From Candidatus Caenarcanales bacterium (GTDB lineage Bacteria; Cyanobacteriota; Vampirovibrionia; Caenarcaniphilales; Caenarcanaceae), in the NCBI GenBank assembly GCA_947489925.1, contig CANLFK010000001.1:1-38469 (forward strand): 38,469 bases of DNA, given 5' to 3'. Under the pieces are notes generated by a model that worked only from the letters and a program-made list of their open reading frames with translations, did not search any database and was not told where the DNA came from. The position numbers and the translations under genes were made by a program. Shown piece by piece: positions 14,240 through 23,112 of the stretch (positions are counted from its first letter, which is position 1; the number at the start of each line of letters is the position of its first letter).

Positions 14240-15547
14240 TTGACTAATTGGCATTTAAAATTCTCGCTCAAACGGACTTTTGGAGAATTGAAAATTGATA
14301 TTAAATCAGACTCTCTTAAATTATTAGAATTAGAAATTGGCTTAGGAGAACTTGAAAAATTAACTCATAATCGTCTTAGAAGAGTAATTCATAAAGCCTT
14401 GCAATTTTTGCGTTCTCAGAAAGCTATTATTGAGTCAATTGATTTAAAAACTATAAAAAATAAATTTTCGACAGATTTTATTATCACAAGCTTATTTGAA
14501 GCCAATTATGTTTTTAATAAATATAGCCCTAATAAGTTTCCAGTCGCAGATTTTAGCCATTTAAAAACAAATTTAAATACTGAAAAACAAATTATTTTAA
14601 ATTCAATTAATTTCTGCAAAGATTTAATTAATGAACCCGCTAATATTATGACTCCTTTGGCTTTAGCTGAAGCGGCTCAAAAATTAAGCAACAAAAATTT
14701 ACAAGTCAAAGTTTTAAATTCCGCTGAATGTCAAGATTTAGGTCTAAATACTTTTTTGGCTGTCTCTCAAGGGGCTGCGGCTAAGCCTTATTTAATTGAA
14801 TTCACTTATAATAATTCCAGTTCAGACGAATATATCGGACTAATTGGTAAAGGTTTAACTTATGATACTGGCGGACTGAGCTTAAAACCGAATAAATATA
14901 TGTATGGAATGAAAAGTGATATGTCTGGTGCGGCTGTCATTATGGGCATTTTCAAAGCTTTATCTGAATTAAATTGGTCAGTTTCCGCTAAGGGCTTGAT
15001 TTTGGCTTGTGAAAATTCTTTTGATGCAAATTCATTTAGACCAGGCGATATTATTAAAACCTTAAGCGGAAAAACCGTTGAAATAGTTGATACAGACGCA
15101 GAAGGTCGCTTGGTTTTAGCCGATGCTTTAACTTATTTCAGTCAGCAAAAAGAAATTAATAAAATTATTGATTATGCCACTTTGACTGGTTCTTGTGCGG
15201 CAACACTTGGCGATAAAGCGGCTGGAGCTTTTACTAATAATAATAGTTTCTTGAAAGAATTTGGTTTAGCTTCCGCTCTGACTGGTGAAGAAATTTGGCA
15301 ATTACCCATGTTTGAAGAATATAAAACAGATCTAGAAAGTTCTTGTGCAGATTTACTACAATGTGCTGGGCTTCCAGATGCAAGTTTAGCGGCTTTATTT
15401 CTGCAAGAGTTTATAATGGATAAAAAACCTTGGCTTCATTTGGATATTGCTGGAGTTGCTTATTTAGACGAGAAAGATGACTATTATGAAATGGGACCGA
15501 CTGGCTGGGGAATTTGGAGTACTTTGCAATATTTAAAGCCAAATTAA
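14240..15547 (+). CDS. pepA: Leucyl aminopeptidase, M17 family
   Basis: This two-metal cytoplasmic aminopeptidase removes N-terminal residues from peptides. In the 435-residue product the metal ligands are visible: Lys204 and Asp209 in IGKGLTYDTGGLSLKP, Asp227 in MKSDMSGAA, and Asp286 and Glu288 in the M17 signature DTDAEGRL (284-291) with catalytic Arg290. ATLTGSCAATLG follows. The N-terminal domain is shorter than in E. coli PepA (about 500 residues). The start is TTG at 14240 with no clear ribosome-binding site; no better start lies upstream. The gene overlaps the convergent unknown gene by four bases at the stop codons. Confidence 0.9.
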   Translation: MTNWHLKFSLKRTFGELKIDIKSDSLKLLELEIGLGELEKLTHNRLRRVIHKALQFLRSQKAIIESIDLKTIKNKFSTDFIITSLFEANYVFNKYSPNKFPVADFSHLKTNLNTEKQIILNSINFCKDLINEPANIMTPLALAEAAQKLSNKNLQVKVLNSAECQDLGLNTFLAVSQGAAAKPYLIEFTYNNSSSDEYIGLIGKGLTYDTGGLSLKPNKYMYGMKSDMSGAAVIMGIFKALSELNWSVSAKGLILACENSFDANSFRPGDIIKTLSGKTVEIVDTDAEGRLVLADALTYFSQQKEINKIIDYATLTGSCAATLGDKAAGAFTNNNSFLKEFGLASALTGEEIWQLPMFEEYKTDLESSCADLLQCAGLPDASLAALFLQEFIMDKKPWLHLDIAGVAYLDEKDDYYEMGPTGWGIWSTLQYLKPN

Positions 15548-16245
15548 TCCCAAGTATCCCAAATTGTTCCAAATTTTTCATGTTCTGGCTTCTTTCCAGC
15601 TAAAGCATGAGCTATAAAACTCATAATTTTGCCCATAAAAGTATTAGGTTTTGTATTATTTTTCAAAGCTTCATTAGCGGCTTTTACTTGTGAGCCTAAA
15701 GTTGTAGGTAAATTACAATAACCATAAAAATTCCCATTGATTTCAGGATTAGGCTTTATTCTTGGTAACATAGGTATTATTGATCCGTTTTTCAATTTAC
15801 GGACTGGCAATTCTAAAGTATGTCCACTATAAAATGCCGCCCTGACCATTGATTCTCGGCTATTAAGCATTGATTTTATTCCTTCAGTGTCATTATGTGG
15901 TGTTTGTTCAAACATAGTTTGCCCGACTCTTTCATTCACAAAAGGAGCTGGAAATAAATCACCTATGACAAGCGGCTCAAACATTGTGTCACTGGGCAAA
16001 TTATTTGCTGGATCTCTTTCAAAGAGAGGGTTAATGTTGGTATTCCAGCTTTCTCTGTAAACTCCTTCTAATTCTGCTTGGCAAGGCATTAATCTCAATG
16101 CTCTCGTTCGAGCACCAACAAGGTTTTCACATACCATTCCGTTTATCGGTATAACGCCATTATGCTCCGAAAAATCATGCATTGGAAAAGATCCAGGTGG
16201 CATTTCTTTGCAATTACCTTTTACAGTTGCTTTGCTCTCAACCAA
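15544..16245 (-). CDS. Hypothetical protein, start uncertain (frame open to 16383)
   Basis: I do not recognise this family. From a TTG at 16245 the product has 233 residues. The frame stays open 46 codons further upstream to a TAA at 16384-16386, with protein-like sequence (LLGQELQKLHAKGLIGSQTI and on to THSLINIKTGETLVE) but no ATG, GTG or TTG. The only good ribosome-binding site, AGAGGA at 16387-16392, lies next to that stop, so translation may begin at a CTG (16372-16374), or the true start has been lost. The protein has no signal peptide or membrane segment and is rich in Asn and Pro, with blocks such as FYSGHTLELPVRKLKNGS and NFYGYCNLPTTLG. It lies directly downstream of pnp on the same strand, so it is probably read from the rpsO-pnp transcript. 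Confidence 0.6.
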   Translation of the reverse strand: MVESKATVKGNCKEMPPGSFPMHDFSEHNGVIPINGMVCENLVGARTRALRLMPCQAELEGVYRESWNTNINPLFERDPANNLPSDTMFEPLVIGDLFPAPFVNERVGQTMFEQTPHNDTEGIKSMLNSRESMVRAAFYSGHTLELPVRKLKNGSIIPMLPRIKPNPEINGNFYGYCNLPTTLGSQVKAANEALKNNTKPNTFMGKIMSFIAHALAGKKPEHEKFGTIWDTWD

Positions 16246-16412
16246 AGTCTCACCCGTTTTAATATTTATTAATGAGTGAGTAGTCGTGATGGAGTAGCAT
16301 CCTTCAGTACTGACAATAGTCTGAGAACCTATTAGCCCTTTAGCGTGAAGTTTTTGCAGTTCTTGTCCTAGCAGAGTTCTTGATTATCCTCTAGTTTGTA
16401 TATTCAAAATAC

Positions 16413-18617
16413 TTAAACTATTGCTCTAATACTATGTAAATTAATGCGTCCTCTTTGGTCAATTTCTTGCACTAAAGCTAAAACTTCTTGATCAACCTGA
16501 AATTCATCAAAATTAACTTCTTGCTGTTCAACTTGCTGAGTTAATTGACCTTCCATGTCATCACTACGCCTTTCAAATCTACGATTATTATAACGACCTC
16601 TGTCATTCCTTCCAGCCGAGCCACCAGCTTTCAATAAACCAAGTTTACCCGGTGCAATTTCAACAAAAAGCCCAATCGGAAGTTTTCGGACAATTATTCC
16701 TCTATATTCTTCACCTGGGTGAATTCGCATAGTCATAGCCACAATTCTTTCTTTTGCCGCTTCCACAACATCACTGCGTCCCATAATACTCATCATTCCA
16801 TCATCAGCAATGTCAATTTTATCAACGCCAGTTTCTTCAATTAACCGTTTAATATTTTTGCCACCAGGTCCAATCATCATGGCAATATCATCAGTTGAAA
16901 TTTGAACTAAAGCCATGCGTGGGGCATATGCAGAAATTTCAGAACTTGGTTCATTAATAGTTTGAGACATTTCATCTAAAATATGAATTCGTCCAGCTAA
17001 AGCTTGTTCGAGGGCAACTTTTAAAATTGGTAAACTAATGCCTTCGGGTAATTTAAGATCAAGCTGAATAGCTGTAACACCTTCATGGCTACCAGTAACT
17101 TTAAAGTCCATATCGCCCAAAAAGTCTTCAACACCTTGTATATCACTTAAAATGGCACATTTTCCGCCTTCCAAAATTAAACCCATTGCAATTCCACCTA
17201 CCATTGCCTTAAGCGGAACGCCAGCATTTAATAAAGCTAAAGTGCTACCGCAAGTTGAAGCCATACTGCTAGAGCCATTTGAACTTAAAACTTCAGAAAC
17301 AACTCTAATAACATATGGAAATTCTTCTTTGGCTGGTAAAGCTGGAATTAAAGCTCTCTCAGCTAAAGCACCATGTCCAATTTCTCTTCTGCCAGGTCCA
17401 CGAGAAGATTTGGTTTCACCTGTTGAAAAAGCTGGGAAATTATAATGATGAAAATAAGTTTGTTCTTTTTCGGGTAAAATACTGTCTAATTGCTTTGCAT
17501 CAATACCAGACCCTAATGTAACTATTGATAAAGCTTGGGTTGAACCTCGGGTGAATAAACCGCTTCCATGCGTTCTTGGCAATAAACCAACCTGAGACCA
17601 AATTGGTCGAATTTCATTACATTTTCGTCCATCAACCCGCTCTCCTTTTTCCATAATTTGAGAACGCATTAATTTTTTCTGCAATTTATTGGTATAAGCC
17701 AAAGCCAATTTTAATTTATCTTTTTGATCATCAGTTTCAGCTATTTTTTCAAAATGTTCTTTTACAGCTTTATAAGCGGCATCTGATAATTTTTCTCTTT
17801 CTTTTTTATCAATCAATTTAGATTCAATCGAAGAGAGTAATTTTTCTTTGGCTAATTTATCGACTAAAGTTTTTATTTTCTTCTCTTCAGCGATTGGGGC
17901 AGGAAAATCTCTTTTATTAATATTACAAGCTGAAATCAATTCCTTTTGGATTAAAACTTGTTCTTTGATGAATTTATGAGCAAACTCAATACCAGCCAAA
18001 ATCACTTCTTCTTTTAAAAAATTAGCACCCGCTTCAATCATCAAAATTGCTTTTTCAGTTCCAGCTACTACTAAGTCAAGTGGGCTATTTTTTAATTCTT
18101 CATATGTCGGATTAACAATAAATTGACCTTTTTGCAAGCCAACACGAACCGCTCCAACTGGACCTAAAAATGGAAGTCCTGCTAATTCAATGGCGGCTGA
18201 AGCTCCTAAAATTGCCAAAACATCTGGTGAATGAACTTGATCAGCACTTAAAACAGTAGCCACAATTTGAACTTCATGATGATAATTTTCGGGGAATAAA
18301 GGTCTAATCGGTCTGTCAATTAAACGACCAGCCAAAACCGATTTATCCGAAGCTTTACCTTCACGGCGATTATAAGAACCAGGTATGCGTCCAACAGCAT
18401 AAATTTTTTCTTCAAAATCAACCGTCAATGGGAAAAAGTCAATATCAGATTTAGGTTCTTTGGATTCACAACAAGTTACTAAAACCATAGTTTCACCACA
18501 AGAAACCAAAACTGAACCATTTGCTTCACTAGCTAATCGACCAGTTTCAATAATTATTTGTTTATTTTCACTAATCTCATAATGAATTGACTTTATCTTT
18601 TCCGAAGGAATTTGCAC
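16413..18617 (-). CDS. pnp: Polyribonucleotide nucleotidyltransferase (PNPase) with interrupted S1 domain
   Basis: PNPase degrades RNA 3' to 5' by phosphorolysis and is part of RNA-decay complexes. The 734-residue protein has two RNase PH-like domains (first with SVLVSCGETMVLVT; second with GLFTRGSTQALSIVTLG, RREIGHGALAERAL and SEVLSSNGSSSMASTCG). It also has a KH domain (MIGPGGKNIKRLIEETG) and a C-terminal S1 domain starting near residue 630. The S1 domain is unusual: after FVEIAPGKLGLL the expected HISQ strand is replaced by about 40 residues rich in Gly, Arg, Asn and Gln (about 661-703) before FQVDQEVLALVQEIDQRGRINL closes the fold. The start is GTG. It lies seven bases after rpsO, the classical rpsO-pnp operon. 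Confidence 0.96.
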   Translation of the reverse strand: MQIPSEKIKSIHYEISENKQIIIETGRLASEANGSVLVSCGETMVLVTCCESKEPKSDIDFFPLTVDFEEKIYAVGRIPGSYNRREGKASDKSVLAGRLIDRPIRPLFPENYHHEVQIVATVLSADQVHSPDVLAILGASAAIELAGLPFLGPVGAVRVGLQKGQFIVNPTYEELKNSPLDLVVAGTEKAILMIEAGANFLKEEVILAGIEFAHKFIKEQVLIQKELISACNINKRDFPAPIAEEKKIKTLVDKLAKEKLLSSIESKLIDKKEREKLSDAAYKAVKEHFEKIAETDDQKDKLKLALAYTNKLQKKLMRSQIMEKGERVDGRKCNEIRPIWSQVGLLPRTHGSGLFTRGSTQALSIVTLGSGIDAKQLDSILPEKEQTYFHHYNFPAFSTGETKSSRGPGRREIGHGALAERALIPALPAKEEFPYVIRVVSEVLSSNGSSSMASTCGSTLALLNAGVPLKAMVGGIAMGLILEGGKCAILSDIQGVEDFLGDMDFKVTGSHEGVTAIQLDLKLPEGISLPILKVALEQALAGRIHILDEMSQTINEPSSEISAYAPRMALVQISTDDIAMMIGPGGKNIKRLIEETGVDKIDIADDGMMSIMGRSDVVEAAKERIVAMTMRIHPGEEYRGIIVRKLPIGLFVEIAPGKLGLLKAGGSAGRNDRGRYNNRRFERRSDDMEGQLTQQVEQQEVNFDEFQVDQEVLALVQEIDQRGRINLHSIRAIV

Positions 18618-18624
18618 TATTGAA

Positions 18625-18891
18625 TTAACCTCTTATTCCTAATTCTTTAATTAATTTTGCGTATTTATTAGGATCTTGCTTTAAAAGATAGCTTAATAAT
18701 TTTTTGCGGCGAGCTACTAATCTTTGTAGTCCTCTTAAAGCCGAAAAATCTTTTTTGTTACCAGATAAATGTTTAGCTATTTGCTCAATTTGAGAGGTTA
18801 AAATAGCAACTTGTACTTCAGGTGAACCGCTATCGGCTGTGTGATACTGAAATTTACCAATTATTTCTTTCTTTTCTTCTTTGCTAATCAT
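18625..18891 (-). CDS. rpsO: 30S ribosomal protein S15
   Basis: The 88-residue product has the complete S15 sequence pattern: EIIGKFQYHTADSGSPEVQVA, ILTSQIEQIAKHL, then FSALRGLQRLVARRKKLLSYL. S15 binds the central domain of 16S rRNA. The length is exact for the family. It leads the rpsO-pnp transcript on the reverse strand. Confidence 0.98.
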   Translation of the reverse strand: MISKEEKKEIIGKFQYHTADSGSPEVQVAILTSQIEQIAKHLSGNKKDFSALRGLQRLVARRKKLLSYLLKQDPNKYAKLIKELGIRG

Positions 18892-19014
18892 ATTTTCTAT
18901 TGAGAATTATTACTTTTATTTTGTATTTCAAACTAAGTTCAGAAAATAATTCTATCAATTAAGTAAAAAAAAACTAGAATTTAAGTTAATATTTTTTAAG
19001 AAGATAAATATTAT

Positions 19015-19094
19015 GTCGGAATGGCGGAATAGGTAGACGCGTGCGTTTAAGGGGCGCATGGGCAACCGTGAGGGTTCAAGTCCCTCTTCCGATA
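19015..19094 (+). tRNA. tRNA-Leu (AAG)
   Basis: This is a class II tRNA: acceptor GTCGGAA/TTCCGAT (first pair G-U), discriminator A, D arm GCGGAATAGGTAGACGC, anticodon stem TGCGT/GCGCA with loop TTAAGGG giving anticodon AAG, long variable arm TGGGCAACCGT, and T arm GAGGGTTCAAGTCCCTC. G37 suits a CUN-reading leucine tRNA. CCA is not encoded. A34 is uncommon for bacterial leucine tRNAs, where GAG is usual. Confidence 0.93.
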
Positions 19095-19100
19095 AATAAT

Positions 19101-19781
19101 TTAACTTCTTATTCTTTCTGAAAATTTAGATTCATTAATTATATTTAAGGCTGAACTTGTACCCAGACGAGTAACACCAGCATTTATAAATTCAGCGGCT
19201 TGTTCATAAGTTTTAATGCCCGCACTAGCCTTTATTTGAACATCTGGAAAGTCAATCAAGCCTTCTTTAATTAATTCAATATCTTTAATTTGAGTTGGTC
19301 TTTTGTTAATAATTCCAGTTGAAGTTTTAACCATATAAACACTAGCTTGTCCGCAAATCCTTGAGGCCTGAATAATTTGCTCCGCTGAAAATAAAGAAAC
19401 TTCAATAATTACTTTTAATTTTCCACGAGTTCCAATTAATTGACGAGCTGACAAAATATCTTTGAATAAAGCTTCCCAATTATTTTCGTTTATATAATTT
19501 AAAGGTGCGACCAAATCAATTTCAGTTGCTCCTTCCAATAAGCAATATTCAATTTGTTTTAATCTTGAAATATTTAAACTAGCTCCAAAAGGAAAATCAG
19601 CTACAGCCGCAATTTCATGACCACTTTGAGCCAATAATACTTTTGCCAAAGAAATCCAGCGAGAATGAAGACAAATTCCTTTAAAATTATTTTGGATAGT
19701 TTCTACACAAAATTGCTCAATTTCTTTTTCAGTAGCTAAAGGATTTAAAAGTGTATGATCGATAAATTGATTGATTTCCAT
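19101..19781 (-). CDS. deoC: Deoxyribose-phosphate aldolase
   Basis: DeoC cleaves 2-deoxyribose-5-phosphate to glyceraldehyde-3-phosphate and acetaldehyde, salvaging carbon from deoxynucleosides. The 226-residue TIM-barrel protein shows IDHTLLNPLAT at the start, Asp89 in ATEIDLVAP, the Schiff-base lysine in VKTSTG (Lys152) and the second active-site lysine in VQIKASAGI (Lys184). The length is normal. It stands alone, convergent on tRNA-Leu (six bases between ends) and divergent from nrdD. Confidence 0.95.
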   Translation of the reverse strand: MEINQFIDHTLLNPLATEKEIEQFCVETIQNNFKGICLHSRWISLAKVLLAQSGHEIAAVADFPFGASLNISRLKQIEYCLLEGATEIDLVAPLNYINENNWEALFKDILSARQLIGTRGKLKVIIEVSLFSAEQIIQASRICGQASVYMVKTSTGIINKRPTQIKDIELIKEGLIDFPDVQIKASAGIKTYEQAAEFINAGVTRLGTSSALNIINESKFSERIRS

Positions 19782-19920
19782 GAATTTTATTTGGTTGTAA
19801 AAACTTTTTTTAATTATTTTGCTGTCAATCAGTAATTATATAAGCTCTCTTTTACAAATAAATATTATTTTCAAAAAGCATTAATAATATTGTAAAATAT
19901 AAACTTGAAATCTCAAATCT

Positions 19921-19952
19921 CCTTTCCCAGACTTAAGTTCTAGGGATAATTT
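19921..19952 (+). promoter_or_regulatory. nrdD ribosome-binding site and possible sequestering hairpin
   Basis: The ribosome-binding site is TAGGGATAA (19941-19949), seven bases before the ATG. TCCC at 19925-19928 could pair with GGGA (19943-19946) around a loop containing the palindrome ACTTAAGT. The stem is only four to six pairs, so a regulatory role is speculative. No clear NrdR box pair is seen. Confidence 0.25.
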
Positions 19953-22082
19953 ATGTCTACTATTTTATCAACAAATGAATTCAATTTAGCTCAAAAAATT
20001 AATACAAAAAATCAAGAAAAAAGCTTGCTTGTCAAAAAACGAAACGATCAATTAATTTCTTTTAACGATCAAAAAATTATTAATGCTTTACTCAAAGCCA
20101 ATGAAGCAATTGCTGAAATAACACCAGAAAAAATCTATTTTATTGCGGAGCAAGTTATTGCTGAATGTCATAAATTAGAAATTCCAGTTGTCTCTGTCGA
20201 AGATATTCAAAATTTAGTTGAAAAAAAATTATACGAATCTGGCTTTTATAAAACCTTTAGAGCATATGCGGTTTATCGAGAAAAACATTTTCAGATGAGA
20301 GAAGACCGTAAAACTTTAATCAATGCTATTAGTTCGGTTAATGAATATATTGAACAATCTGATTGGAGGGTGAAAGCCAATGCAAATCAAAATTATTCGG
20401 TTGGCGGTTTAATTTTAAATGTGGCTGGAAAAGTCATTGCCAATTATTGGTTAAATCATATTTATTCGCCCGAAATTAAAGAAGCTCATATAAATGGTAG
20501 TTTTCATATTCATGATTTAGATATGCTGACTGGCTATTGTGCTGGCTGGTCTTTAAAAACTTTATTGCTCGAAGGATTTAATGGCTGTAGTGGCAAAATT
20601 GAATCAGACCCGCCAAAGCATTTTAGGACAGCTTTAGGGCAAGCCGTTAATTTTTTGGGTACTTTGCAAAATGAATGGGCTGGTGCTCAGGCTTTCAGTT
20701 CATTTGATACTTATTTAGCACCCTATATTAAAATTGACAAATTGTCTTATGAAGAAGTTTATCAAGGCATTCAAGAATTTATTTTTAATTTGAATGTTCC
20801 GTCTCGTTGGGGAAGTCAGCCGCCATTTACCAATTTAACTTTTGATTTAGTTTGCCCAGATGATTTAAAACAAAAAAGACCAGTCATTGCTGGTGAAGAA
20901 GCGGATTTTGTTTATGCTGATTTACAAGTTGAAATGGATATGTTAAATAAAGCTTATCTGCAAATTATGCTAAATGGAGACGCTAAAGGGCGAGTATTTA
21001 CTTTTCCTATTCCGACTTATAATATTACTAATGACTTTGACTGGGAGCATGAGAATGCTGATTTATTATTTGAATTAGCTGGAAAGTATGGATTGCCTTA
21101 TTTTCAAAATTTTCTTAATTCAGATTTAAATCCACAAATGATCAGATCAATGTGTTGTCGCTTACAGCTTGATTTAAGAGAATTATTAAAAAGAGGAAAT
21201 GGACTTTTCGGTTCAGCTGAACAGACTGGTTCGATTGGAGTTGTTACCATAAACTGTGCTAGGCTCGGTTATACAAATAAAGGAAATTTGCCAGCTTTAT
21301 TACAAGAATTAGAAAAATTAGCAAATGCCGCCAAAAATAGCCTTGAACTGAAGAGGAAAGTAATTCAAAACTTTATGGAGCAAGGTTTATTTCCTTTTAC
21401 TAAAAGATATTTAGGGACATTACGGAATCATTTTTCAACAATTGGAATTAATGGTGTTAATGAATGTATTCGTAATTTTACAAATGATGAACATGATATT
21501 AAAACGCCTTTTGGTTATGATTTAGCTCTTCAAATACTCGATAAATTAAGAGAACTTATGATTAATTATCAAGAAGAGACGGGACATTTATATAATCTGG
21601 AAGCTTCTCCAGCTGAAGGTGCTACTTATCGATTTGCCAGAGAAGACCAAAAAGCTTTCCCAGACATTTTGCAAGCTGGCACAGTAGAAGCTCCTTATTA
21701 TACAAATTCATCACAATTGCCAGTAAATTCGACTGATGACCCTTTTGAAGCTTTAGATCATCAAGAACAATTACAAACTAAATATACGGGCGGCACGGTT
21801 TTTCATTTATACATGGACAAATCTATTTCAGAGCCAGCTTTAGCCAAACAATTGGTTCGTAAAACTTTGATGAAATATCGCATTCCTTATTTGACTTTAA
21901 CTCCTAGTTTTTCAATTTGCCCAACACATGGTTATATAAAAGGTGAAGTACAAAATTGCCCTACTTGTGAAGCTGAATGTGAAATATGGACAAGAGTAAT
22001 GGGTTATCATAGACCAGTTAGCAGTTTCAATCGGGGTAAAAAAAGTGAATTCAAAGAAAGATTAGCTTTTGATCCGACCTGA
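19953..22082 (+). CDS. nrdD: Anaerobic ribonucleoside-triphosphate reductase (class III)
   Basis: NrdD reduces NTPs to dNTPs without oxygen using a glycyl radical installed by NrdG. The 709-residue protein has an ATP-cone (about 25-110, LLVKKRNDQLISFNDQKI and on to FYKTFRAYAVYREKHFQM), the catalytic barrel with HIHDLDMLTGYCAGWSLKTLL and VPSRWGSQPPFTNLTFD, and a C-terminal zinc site (CPTH then CPTCEAEC). The glycyl-radical region reads RVMGYHRPVSSFNRGKKSEF, with the Gly before Tyr as the radical site. nrdG follows after 13 bases. The presence of this pair indicates growth under anoxic conditions at least part of the time. Confidence 0.96.
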   Translation: MSTILSTNEFNLAQKINTKNQEKSLLVKKRNDQLISFNDQKIINALLKANEAIAEITPEKIYFIAEQVIAECHKLEIPVVSVEDIQNLVEKKLYESGFYKTFRAYAVYREKHFQMREDRKTLINAISSVNEYIEQSDWRVKANANQNYSVGGLILNVAGKVIANYWLNHIYSPEIKEAHINGSFHIHDLDMLTGYCAGWSLKTLLLEGFNGCSGKIESDPPKHFRTALGQAVNFLGTLQNEWAGAQAFSSFDTYLAPYIKIDKLSYEEVYQGIQEFIFNLNVPSRWGSQPPFTNLTFDLVCPDDLKQKRPVIAGEEADFVYADLQVEMDMLNKAYLQIMLNGDAKGRVFTFPIPTYNITNDFDWEHENADLLFELAGKYGLPYFQNFLNSDLNPQMIRSMCCRLQLDLRELLKRGNGLFGSAEQTGSIGVVTINCARLGYTNKGNLPALLQELEKLANAAKNSLELKRKVIQNFMEQGLFPFTKRYLGTLRNHFSTIGINGVNECIRNFTNDEHDIKTPFGYDLALQILDKLRELMINYQEETGHLYNLEASPAEGATYRFAREDQKAFPDILQAGTVEAPYYTNSSQLPVNSTDDPFEALDHQEQLQTKYTGGTVFHLYMDKSISEPALAKQLVRKTLMKYRIPYLTLTPSFSICPTHGYIKGEVQNCPTCEAECEIWTRVMGYHRPVSSFNRGKKSEFKERLAFDPT

Positions 22083-22095
22083 ATAATAAAAAACA

Positions 22096-22692
22096 ATGTT
22101 TGAAAACTTTAAGATTGGAGGAATAATACCGCTGACGACTATTGATTATCCTCATGAATTGTCAGCCGTAGTTTTTTGCCAAGGTTGTTTATGGCATTGC
22201 CCTTACTGTCATAATAAACATTTAGCCTCTCAGCACAAAGAAACACAATATAGCTTTGATGATTTGCATAAGTTTTTAAATAAAAGAAAAGGTTTATTAG
22301 AAGCTATTGTTTTTAGTGGAGGAGAACCAACTTTGCAAGATGATTTACCAGCTGTGATTCAGGAAGTAAAATTAATGGGTTTTAAAATTGGGCTTCATAC
22401 AACTGGCTTTGATTCAATTAGATTTTCAAAAGTATTAAATTTATGTGATTGGATTGGCTTTGATGTGAAAAATATATTAAATACTAAATACGATTTAATT
22501 ACTGGTGTAAAAGATAGTGCCACCGAGGTCTTAAAAAGCTTAAATTTACTGATTGAGTCTGGGAAAAAATATGAATTAAGAATTACGCAAGATCAAAAAT
22601 TAATTACTGAATCTGACTTATGGGAAATCCAACAATATTTGTCTTTAAAGTTTAAAGCTGAATTGAAAGTCCAGAAAGCTATTGAAAGATAA
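22096..22692 (+). CDS. nrdG: Anaerobic ribonucleotide reductase activating protein (radical SAM)
   Basis: NrdG is the radical-SAM enzyme that makes the glycyl radical in NrdD. The 198-residue protein has the cluster motif CLWHCPYC (Cys31, Cys35, Cys38), then VFSGGEPTLQDDL for SAM binding and LCDWIGFDVK. It opens with IGGIIPLTTIDYPHELSAVVF, as in the family with a C-x3-C-x2-C site. It is the second gene of the nrdDG operon and is followed by a hairpin terminator. Confidence 0.95.
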   Translation: MFENFKIGGIIPLTTIDYPHELSAVVFCQGCLWHCPYCHNKHLASQHKETQYSFDDLHKFLNKRKGLLEAIVFSGGEPTLQDDLPAVIQEVKLMGFKIGLHTTGFDSIRFSKVLNLCDWIGFDVKNILNTKYDLITGVKDSATEVLKSLNLLIESGKKYELRITQDQKLITESDLWEIQQYLSLKFKAELKVQKAIER

Positions 22693-22727
22693 ATAACAAG
22701 TAAAAAGTTCTTTAACAATAAAATCCG

Positions 22728-22763
22728 CCCCTCTCAAGACGAAAAAAGGAGGGGATTAGTTTT
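22728..22763. terminator. Bidirectional hairpin terminator between nrdG and grxD
   Basis: CCCCTC (22728-22733) pairs with GAGGGG (22749-22754). On the plus strand TTAGTTTT follows; on the reverse strand CGGATTTTATT follows. It sits between convergent nrdG and grxD and can stop both transcripts. Confidence 0.65.
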
Positions 22764-22786
22764 CGGAAGTTAAATTAAAAAATTTT

Positions 22787-23104
22787 CTAAACTTTGGCTA
22801 AAATATCTTTTAATTCACCAGATTCATGCAATTCTTTGGTTAAATCACAGCCACCAATTAATTCTCCTTTAACATATAATTGAGGAATAGTTGGCCATTG
22901 TGAAAACTCTTTGAGAGCTTCTTTTTTGTTTAAATCAGCCAAAACATTAATTACCGAAAAGTCTATATTATAAGAATTTAATATTTCGATTGTCGCCGCT
23001 GAAAAACCACATCTGGGCTGTTCTTTATTACCTTTTGCATAAAGTAATACTGGATTTTCCGCAATTTCTTTTTTGATTTCGTCTAAGTATTTTGTTTCAA
23101 TCAT
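22787..23104 (-). CDS. grxD: Monothiol glutaredoxin, CGFS type (Grx4/GrxD family)
   Basis: This 105-residue protein has the monothiol active site PRCGFSAATIEIL with Cys32, the glutathione-binding WPTIPQLYVKGELIGGCD segment, and the normal single-domain length. CGFS glutaredoxins carry and deliver [2Fe-2S] clusters together with glutathione and BolA-type proteins rather than acting mainly as reductants. It lies eight bases downstream of rpsT and is probably co-transcribed with it. Family members are found in Proteobacteria, cyanobacteria and eukaryotes, which weakly supports a Gram-negative or cyanobacterial-lineage host. Confidence 0.95.
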   Translation of the reverse strand: MIETKYLDEIKKEIAENPVLLYAKGNKEQPRCGFSAATIEILNSYNIDFSVINVLADLNKKEALKEFSQWPTIPQLYVKGELIGGCDLTKELHESGELKDILAKV

Positions 23105-23112
23105 AATTTTCC

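Noticed and set aside
17152..17521. Open frames antisense to pnp
   Set aside because: They are shadows of the intact pnp gene, with no recognisable protein features.
19782..19952. NrdR box pair upstream of nrdD
   Set aside because: No pair of ACACWATATWTWGTGT-like boxes could be found; only a ribosome-binding site and a weak hairpin.
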